Translations under genes and position numbers: made by a program | NCBI GenBank assembly: GCA_964540815.1 | Contig: CAZIOH010000002.1 | Span: 98,844-162,843 of the forward strand | Source: CAZIOH01 sp964540815 | GTDB taxonomy: Bacteria > Myxococcota_A > Polyangia > Fen-1088 | Reading direction: 5' to 3' | DNA: 64,000 bases | Notes under the pieces: generated by a model | Databases searched by the model: none | The model's input: the letters and a program-made list of their open reading frames with translations, nothing else | What the model was told of the DNA's origin: nothing | Shown: piece by piece, positions 57,401-64,000 of the stretch | Position numbering within the stretch: position 1 is the first letter of the stretch | How the letters are laid out: each line of letters opens with the position of its first letter

Positions 57401-57568
57401 GAGGGGGGCCTCGCGGTTCGGCATTTTCAGGACGACAACGGCGATCATACTCCGATATGGTGGTTGTGGTCTGTGAGCCCGGCGGCTCCAGAGCCGCTCG
57501 GGGTCGCGCTCAGCGATGTGAATGAAGCGGGCACATGCGTGCTATGGTTGGAACGAGCGCGGTCCACC

Positions 57569-60500
57569 ATGAAGTATCAAGCCCAACTGCATCTCGAGGG
57601 CTTCAGGTGGCGTGATCGGAGCCACCGCTGCCCCGTTGCGCGGCCCGTTCTCTTGATGCTGGTCGTCGTGGGCGGGATGTCGTGCCGCGACCGGCCCCAC
57701 GAGGTCAACCCGACCGCGGTCGATGCCGCCGTCGACGTTCTTCCAGAGTTCGACGCCATCGTGCGGGGCGATCTGATCGTCGGTGAGCCATCGGGCGATG
57801 GCCCCTGCACCCCGGTCGAGTGCGCCAACACCGGTGGGACATACTGTGGGCTCATCGGAGACGGGTGTGGAGGCGTTCTCGACTGTGGTGCCTGTCCGGC
57901 GCCAGCGACCTGCGGGGGCTCGAACGTTCCCAGTGTCTGCGGCGTGGCGGGCTGTGCGGCGACGGTCACGACCTGCACCCTTCCCGGCGGGCAGTACTGC
58001 GGGGTGATCGGCGATGGCTGCGGGCACTCGATCGACTGTGGGAGCAGCTGCGGCACCAACGCCACCTGCGGGGGGGGCGGGGTCGCGCAGATCTGCGGCA
58101 GCGCGACCTGTACGCCGCTCACGTGTGCCTCGGCGGCCGGCCAGTATTGCGAAACCATCGGCGACGGTTGCGGACACGCCCTCGACTGTGGCGCGTGCCA
58201 GGCGGGCCAGGTTTGCGATCCGACCAAGCACGTTTGCCTGACCCCCGGCTGCGTACCCACGGTCACGAGCTGCACGTCGGGCACAACCACCTTCTGCGGT
58301 ACCATCGGAGACGGTTGCGGGAACTCCATTGCTTGCGGGACCGCCTGCCCGAACGGAACCGTCTGCGGGGCCAACGTCCCCAACGTGTGTGGCAAGGCCG
58401 GGTGCGTGGCCCAGATCTGCTCCTTCGCGACGGGCTCCTACTGCGGCCTGGTGGGAGACGGATGCGGTCGGGCGCTCGACTGCGGGACATGTCCGACCGG
58501 GTCGGTGTGCGATCCCATCAAGCAGCTCTGCATCCCGGTCGGGTGCGTGCCGGCCGCCACCGCTTGCACGGTGGGCACGACCAGCTACTGCGGCGTCATC
58601 GGTGACGGCTGCGGCGGGCGCGTGGACTGTGGGACGACCTGCCCGGCCGGCACGGTGTGCGGCGGCAACGTGCCGAACGTCTGTGGTAAGCCCGCCTGCA
58701 CCCCAGTCGGGTGCGCAGTGACCGGCGGCACCTACTGCGGTTCCATCGGTGACGGCTGTGATCGCGCGATCGATTGTGGTGCCTGCCCTGCGGGTCAGAT
58801 GTGCGGGACCACCAAGGTGTGCGTCCCGGCCGGGTGCGTGGCCAGCCAGGCCTGCTCGGCGGGCGGGACCTCCTATTGTGGCGTGATCGGCGACGGATGT
58901 GGGGGCTCGCTCGACTGCGGCACGACCTGTCCGGCCGGCCAGGCCTGCGGCGGTTCGGGGATCCCCCACGTGTGCGGACCCGCCAACTGCACCCCCATCA
59001 GCTGCACGCCGGTCGGGGGCCAGTACTGCGGCGTCATCGGGAACGGCTGCGGCGGCAGCGTCACCTGCAGCACGCCCTGCCCGGCCGGGCAGACGTGCGG
59101 AGGCGGTGGGATCGCGGGGGTCTGCGGCGGCGGGGCCTGTGTTCCTGCCACGGTGACCGCCTGCAAGCCCACGGGGGGCCAGTACTGCGGACCCATAGGG
59201 GACGGCTGCGGAGGCGTGCTCACCTGTCCCGGCTGCGCCGCCCCCCAGACCTGCGGTGGGCAGGGTCTGGCGTCGGAGTGCGGAGATCCGGCCTGCACCC
59301 CCGGCACCAGCTGCACCGGCCCGAACGGCGCCGTCTACTGCGGCATCATCGGGAACGGCTGCGGCGGATCTCTCGCCTGCGGAGCCTGCGCGGCACCCGC
59401 GACCTGCGGTGGCGGCGGGGTGGCGGGGGTGTGTGGGTCGTGCACGAACCTGTGCCTCCAGCAGATGAAGTGCCCGAACGGCAACACCACGGTGAGCGGG
59501 ACGGTGTACGCGCCCGGACACGTCGCGGGCTCGGCCTTTGGCCCCGCCGATCCCATCTACAACGTCGAGGTCTTCGTCCCGAACGCGCCGGTCAGCGCCT
59601 TCCCCACCAACGCGTCGTGCGATCAGTGCGGGGCCACCATCTCGGGCAGTCCGCTCGTCAGCACGCTGAGTGGCCCCGATGGCAAGTTCGTCCTCACCAA
59701 CGTTCCGGTGGGCCAGAACATCCCGCTCGTGCTCCAGATTGGACGGTGGCGCCGCCAGGTGGTCATCCCAACGGTGACCGGGTGCACGGACAACCCGCTG
59801 CCCCCCGAGCTGACGCGCCTGCCGCGGTCGAAGGCCGAGGGCGACATTCCGCACATGGCGATGGCCACCGGCAACGTCGACGCGCTTGAGTGCGTGTTGC
59901 GCAAGATCGGGATCGTGGACGCCGAGTTCACGCAGCCGACCGGCACCGGTCGCATCCACCTGTACCACGGCAACGGGTCCGACGCGGGCGTGGGAACGCC
60001 GACCGCGGCGGTGCTCACCGGCTCGCTGGCCACGCTTTCGACCTACGACATGCTCCTCCTGCCGTGCTACGGGGTCTCCCCGCCCGGCAGCCCGGGCGGC
60101 GCGGCCAACTCGGCCAACAACCCCGGGCTCGCCGACCGGAACAACGTCATCGCCTACGCCAACCAGGGTGGGCGCGTCTTCGCCACCCATTTCAGCTACT
60201 CGTGGCTCTGGAATACGCCCCCGTTCTCAACCACCGCCACCTGGGCTCCCAACCAGGCCAGTCCCGCCGATCCGCTGATCGGCATCATCGACCAGACCTT
60301 TCCGAAGGGCCTGGCGTTCGCGCAGTGGCTCGGCACGGTGGGGGCCTCCGCCCTCGTGGGTGGGGTGCCGGCGATCCCTGTCCAGATTGCAATCAACCAG
60401 CCGCGCCGGGATCTCAATGCGGTGGTGCCGCCGTCCCAGCGGTGGATTTACTCGGTCACCCCGGGCACCGTTCAGCACTATACCTTCAACACGCCGGTGG

Positions 60501-60943
60501 GAACGTCCCCCGGCAGTCAGTGTGGCCGGGTCCTTTTCAGCGACTTCCACGTGTCCAACTCGACGAACACGGGCCTGACGTTCCCGAAGGAGTGCGGGGC
60601 GGACGCGCCGCTCACCCCGCAGGAGAAGGTCCTCGAGTTCATGCTCTTCGATCTCGCGTCCTGCATTCAGCCGGACGTCTTGCCGCCACCGCCGCCCTCG
60701 GGACCGCCGACCGCACCGCCGCCGGCGCCCACCGCGCCACCGCCGCCCACGCCGCCGCCGGCCCAGACGCCGCCGTCCCCGGCGCCACCGCCGCCCGCGC
60801 CGGCGCCAGCGCCGCCGCCGCCACCCGCGACCGCGGTTCCGCCACCGCCCCCGTCGCCGCCGCCGCCGCCGGTGCCGCCGCCCGCTCCGCCGCCGTCACC
60901 GCCACCGCCACCCCCTCCGCCACCCCCTCCGCTCGTTCCGTGA
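57569..60943 (+). CDS. 1124-residue surface lipoprotein with 11 GDGCG cysteine repeats and Pro-rich C-terminus
   Basis: ATG 57569 starts a protein whose signal peptide ends LLMLVVVGGMSC, a lipobox. Residues of about 78-620 contain 11 repeats of about 45-52 residues with the core C(T/V)P..C...GG.YCG.IGDGCGG.(L/I)DCG.CPAG..CGG.G...VCG, eight or so Cys each. A CarboxypepD_reg-like domain follows (about 640-740: VSGTVYAPGHVAG, PDGKFVLTNVPVGQNIPLVLQ), then a region with NVIAYANQGGRVFATHFSYSWLW resembling ThuA/glutaminase-like folds. The last 85 residues are Pro/Ala/Ser-rich. The repeats have been mis-labelled as tryptophan synthase in myxobacterial genomes. Probably a disulphide-rich surface stalk with a glycan-related head. 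Confidence 0.82.
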   Translation: MKYQAQLHLEGFRWRDRSHRCPVARPVLLMLVVVGGMSCRDRPHEVNPTAVDAAVDVLPEFDAIVRGDLIVGEPSGDGPCTPVECANTGGTYCGLIGDGCGGVLDCGACPAPATCGGSNVPSVCGVAGCAATVTTCTLPGGQYCGVIGDGCGHSIDCGSSCGTNATCGGGGVAQICGSATCTPLTCASAAGQYCETIGDGCGHALDCGACQAGQVCDPTKHVCLTPGCVPTVTSCTSGTTTFCGTIGDGCGNSIACGTACPNGTVCGANVPNVCGKAGCVAQICSFATGSYCGLVGDGCGRALDCGTCPTGSVCDPIKQLCIPVGCVPAATACTVGTTSYCGVIGDGCGGRVDCGTTCPAGTVCGGNVPNVCGKPACTPVGCAVTGGTYCGSIGDGCDRAIDCGACPAGQMCGTTKVCVPAGCVASQACSAGGTSYCGVIGDGCGGSLDCGTTCPAGQACGGSGIPHVCGPANCTPISCTPVGGQYCGVIGNGCGGSVTCSTPCPAGQTCGGGGIAGVCGGGACVPATVTACKPTGGQYCGPIGDGCGGVLTCPGCAAPQTCGGQGLASECGDPACTPGTSCTGPNGAVYCGIIGNGCGGSLACGACAAPATCGGGGVAGVCGSCTNLCLQQMKCPNGNTTVSGTVYAPGHVAGSAFGPADPIYNVEVFVPNAPVSAFPTNASCDQCGATISGSPLVSTLSGPDGKFVLTNVPVGQNIPLVLQIGRWRRQVVIPTVTGCTDNPLPPELTRLPRSKAEGDIPHMAMATGNVDALECVLRKIGIVDAEFTQPTGTGRIHLYHGNGSDAGVGTPTAAVLTGSLATLSTYDMLLLPCYGVSPPGSPGGAANSANNPGLADRNNVIAYANQGGRVFATHFSYSWLWNTPPFSTTATWAPNQASPADPLIGIIDQTFPKGLAFAQWLGTVGASALVGGVPAIPVQIAINQPRRDLNAVVPPSQRWIYSVTPGTVQHYTFNTPVGTSPGSQCGRVLFSDFHVSNSTNTGLTFPKECGADAPLTPQEKVLEFMLFDLASCIQPDVLPPPPPSGPPTAPPPAPTAPPPPTPPPAQTPPSPAPPPPAPAPAPPPPPATAVPPPPPSPPPPPVPPPAPPPSPPPPPPPPPPPLVP

Positions 60944-61033
60944 CCGGGGGCGAGGCCTCGCGCCTCCGAACCAGCCCGACGCCCGCCGTCCAGAGGGCCA
61001 GCTCACGTTTGTCCGGGCGGGAAGCGGCGAGCG

Positions 61034-61133
61034 NNNNNNNNNNNNNNNNNNNNNNNNNNNNNNNNNNNNNNNNNNNNNNNNNNNNNNNNNNNNNNNNNNN
61101 NNNNNNNNNNNNNNNNNNNNNNNNNNNNNNNNN
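61034..61133. other. assembly gap (100 N)
   Basis: Exactly 100 unknown bases, the conventional placeholder for a scaffold gap of unknown size. The order of the two sides is not demonstrated by sequence. Confidence 1.
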
Positions 61134-63951
61134 GTTCGAGAAGGTGATCGGGTTCGACATGGGCGGGACCTCAACAGACGTGTCGCACGTCGCCGGCGTG
61201 CGCGTGCGGGCGCCCATGCTCTCGATCCACACCGTCGCCGCGGGGGGCGGCTCGGTCCTGCACTTCGACGGCTCCCGGTGCCGCGTGGGGCCCGATTCCG
61301 CGGGCGCCGACCCCGGCCCCGCCTGTTACCGCCGCGGGGGGCCGCTCGCAATCACGGACTGCAACCTGATGCTCGGCAAGATCCAGCCCGCGTTCTTCCC
61401 GCACGTCTTCGGGCCAACGGGGGACGAGGCCCTCGACGAGGCGCCTGGGCGTGCGAAGCTCGTGGCGCTCGCGCAGGAGATCTCTGCCGCCACCGGCACC
61501 TCCCGCACCGCGGAGGAGATCGCCGAGGGGTTCGTCGAAGTTGCGGTCCAAGGCATGGCCAGCGCCATCAAGCAGATCTCGGTCGCGCGCGGGCACGACG
61601 TCACCGAGTACACGCTCGCGGTGTTCGGTGGCGCCGGGGGGCAACACGCTTGCATGGTCGCCGACGCCCTCGGCATGACGCGCGTGTTCGCCCATCCGCT
61701 CGCGGGTGTGCTGTCGGCGTATGGCATGGGTCTCGCCGACCAGACCGCCATGCGCGAGGGCACCGTCGAGCTGCCCCTCGATGCGGCCGCGCTGCCGGTC
61801 GTGCGCGCCACGCTCGCCGCCCTCGCCGACGAGGCCCGCGTCGACCTGATGGCGCAGGGAGTGACCGAGGCGCGCATCGAGGTCGTCCGGCGGGTCCACC
61901 TGCGCTACCAGGGGACCGACACCGCGCTCGGCGTGGCGGACGGGACCATCGAGGAGATGCGTGCCTCCTTCGAGGCCGCCTACCAGCGCAGGTTCGCCTT
62001 CCTGATCGCGGCGCGTGCGCTCGTCGTCGAGATGGTCTCGGTCGAGGCCGTCGGACGCGGCGAGCGCATCGGCGCGAGCTCGATGCCAGCGGCCGCGCCG
62101 CGCGCCGGGGCCCTCGGCCCCGCCCGGACGGTGCGCATGTTCTCGGGCGGAAGCTGGCACGCGGCTCCCCTCTACCGGCGCGAGGAGACACGACCGGGCG
62201 ACCGGATGGTCGGCCCGGCGATCATCGCGGAGGCGAACCAGACCACCGTGGTCGAGCCCGGCTGGCAGGCCGACGTGACGGCCGGCAACGACCTCGTCCT
62301 CACGCGAGTCGTGGTGCGTCCTGCCGGTCGCACCCTCAGCACCGAGGCGGATCCCGTGATGCTCGAGGTGTTCAACAACCTCTTCATGAGCATCGCCGAG
62401 CAGATGGGCTCGCGCCTGCAGAACACCGCTTCCTCGGTCAACATCAAGGAACGCCTCGACTTCTCGTGCGCCGTCTTCGACGCGGCGGGCAGACTGATCG
62501 CGAACGCGCCCCACATGCCCGTCCACCTCGGCTCGATGGGCGAGAGCATCGCAGCGGTGATTCGGCGGCGCCAGGGCACGATGAGGCCCGGAGACGTCTA
62601 CGTGCTGAACCCGCCCTACGAGGGCGGCACGCACCTCCCGGACATCACGGCGGTGACGCCGGTGTTCGACACGACGGGACGGGAGGTCCTCTTCTACCTC
62701 GGTTCGCGGGGGCATCACGCCGACATCGGCGGCACCACGCCGGGCTCGATGCCGGCGGACAGCACGAGCGTCGAGGAGGAGGGCGTGTTGATCGAGGACT
62801 TCCAGCTCATCGCGGACGGCGTCTTCCGCGAGCAAGAGCTGCGGGCGCTCCTGTCGGCCGGCCGCTGGCCGGCGCGAAACGTCGAGCAGAACCTCGCCGA
62901 CCTGCGCGCCCAGGTGGCGGCCAACGCCAAGGGCAGCAACGAGCTACACAGGATGACCGCCCACTTCGGCCTCGACGTCGTCGCGGCCTACATGCGGCAC
63001 GTGCAGGACAACGCCGAGGAGGCTGTCCGGCGCGTCATCACCGCCCTCGCCGACGGGGCGTACGAGTATCGACTGGATCCGGTCTCCACGGGCATGGACG
63101 CGGGCGGGCCAGCGGCGCCAGAGCCGGTGATCAAGGTCGCCATCCGGGTCGACCGCGTCAGTCGCGCGGCGACCGTGGATTTCACCGGGACCTCGGCGCA
63201 GCTCGCGAACAACTTCAACGCGCCGAGGCCGATCGCCATGGCGGCGGTGCTCTACGTGTTCCGGACGCTGGTCGACGGCGACATCCCGCTCAACGCTGGA
63301 TGCCTCGAGCCGCTCGAGGTGGTGGTGCCTGAGGGCTCCATGTTGAACCCGCAGTATCCGGCGGCGGTGGTGGCTGGGAACGTCGAGACCAGTCAGTGCA
63401 TCACCCAGGCGCTCTACGCCGCCCTCGGCGTGATGAGCGAGAGCCCGGGCACGATGAACAACGTGACCTTCGGCAACGCGCGCCATCAGTACTACGAGAC
63501 CCTGGCGGGGGGCTCTGCTGCGGGCGTCGTGATTGGCGCCGGCGGCGCCGTCGTCGCCGGCTTCGCCGGAACGGACGTCGTCCAGACGAACATGACAAAC
63601 TCCAGGCTCACCGATCCGGAGGTCCTCGAATGGCGCTTTCCCGTCGTGATCGAGGAGCACTCCATCCGCACCGGCTCGGGCGGCGCGGGTCGATGGAGGG
63701 GTGGCGACGGCGCGGTGAGGCGGATTCGATTCCGCGAGCGCATGACCGTCTCGATCCTCTCGAACAACCGTGTCCGTGCCCCACGGGGCGCAGCGGGCGG
63801 CGCAGACGGACAGACGGGCGTCAATCGCGTCGAGCGCGCCGACGGTCGCGTCGAACGTCTCCCCGGCTGTGCCCGCGCCGAGCTGGCCCCCGGCGACGCG
63901 CTCGTGATCGAGACCCCCGGCGCCGGCGGTTACGGCCCCGCGAATCACTAG
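61134..63951 (+). CDS. 5-oxoprolinase / hydantoinase A-B fusion (5' end lost in gap)
   Basis: The first whole codon is at 61135 and 938 residues are present. The HyuA-like part begins VIGFDMGGTSTDVSHV, the Gly-rich phosphate-binding loop of the acetate-kinase-like fold, with VAAGGGSVLHFDG, GADPGPACYRRGGPLAITDCNL and FGGAGGQHACMVAD. After about residue 405 comes the HyuB-like half: DPVMLEVFNNLFMSIAEQMG, NIKERLDFSCAVFD, SRGHHADIGGTTPGSMP, VDFTGTSAQLANNFNAP and SGGAGRWRGGDGAVRRI. Together they match ATP-dependent 5-oxoprolinase. About 250-300 N-terminal residues are probably missing. It cleaves 5-oxoproline to glutamate or a related cyclic amide. It ends 49 bases before the window edge. Confidence 0.92.
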
Positions 63952-64000
63952 TGCACCGCCGTCGGAATAGCATCATATTCGGCCGACGATCCGAGCCGGC

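Noticed and set aside
57805..59440. Label of tryptophan synthase alpha chain for the GDGCG repeats
   Set aside because: No TIM-barrel motifs; Cys-rich repeats after a lipobox cannot be a cytoplasmic synthase.
57542..60190. Long leftward open frame opposite the GDGCG repeat gene
   Set aside because: Composition (Arg, Ala, Asp, His) and period mirror the opposite repeats; the forward frame has signal peptide, Cys framework and domains.
61171..62835. Leftward open frame opposite the oxoprolinase
   Set aside because: The forward frame matches 5-oxoprolinase throughout; the reverse is His/Arg-rich noise.

Overview
The window is GC-rich DNA of a myxobacterium-like organism (Myxococcota, perhaps Polyangiales). 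The evidence is a lipoprotein repertoire with long Gly/Ala/Ser/Thr-rich stalks, a C-terminal Cys / transmembrane / poly-Arg tail of the MYXO-CTERM type, DUF4215 cysteine-rich repeats with a fibro-slime domain, an AgmX/PglI-like C-terminal domain, RsbRD-type and REC-HK-REC kinases, and very large repeat-built surface proteins. A run of exactly 100 N at 61034-61133 shows this is a scaffold, so the link between the two flanks is not proven by sequence.

Layout. 1-3.0 kb: a patatin fragment, a secreted HEMSE-motif protein and a stalked lipoprotein. 3.0-8.9 kb: an Anbu proteasome-like protease, a DUF1080 lipoprotein, a translationally coupled DUF1800-DUF1501 pair, and a frameshifted DUF1588/DUF1585 remnant. 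8.9-13.0 kb: two histidine-kinase genes (one REC-HK-REC) and another stalked lipoprotein. 13.2-19.6 kb: a 2145-residue surface lipoprotein with a C-type lectin head, Ig-like domains and 16 tandem 80-residue repeats. 19.9-23.1 kb: a compact operon for the URC uracil-degradation pathway (URC1, URC4, upp). 23.2-27.1 kb: an aldo/keto reductase, P-II (glnB) behind a sigma-54-type promoter, a sigma-like/alpha-CTD-like DNA-binding protein, and a decayed histidine kinase.

27.1-30.7 kb holds two arrestin-like genes and two stalked carbohydrate-active lipoproteins (a CE1-like esterase and a Cip1-like protein). 31.1-36.4 kb holds a fused discoidin / membrane / spermidine-synthase-like protein, an SDR, and an N-terminally truncated glycosidase. 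36.5-41.6 kb holds an AgmX-like protein, a GNAT-NUDIX fusion and a GH10 xylanase with four carbohydrate-binding modules. 42-43.1 kb is a degraded patch with a small hypothetical gene, a 13-bp-stem hairpin, a tRNA 3'-half fragment and an Xre-antitoxin-like fragment, suggesting an old integration scar. 43.2-46.7 kb is a co-directional NmrA / YCII / ECF42-like sigma / SOD cluster. 47-52 kb is an envelope operon (LTXXQ-like lipoprotein, YfhO-like and GT39-like membrane proteins). 52.3-61 kb encodes an SMP-30-like lipoprotein, an Asp-rich lipoprotein, a frameshifted VWA gene, a fibro-slime/DUF4215 protein and an 1124-residue protein with 11 GDGCG cysteine repeats. After the gap lies a fused 5-oxoprolinase (HyuA-HyuB) missing its 5' end.

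The recurring theme is a surface-anchored secretome for polysaccharides. At least five lipoproteins combine a lipobox, a low-complexity stalk and a different carbohydrate-related head, and they share the window with a secreted multi-CBM xylanase and a truncated glycosidase. I see no CRISPR array, rRNA, complete tRNA or transposase.
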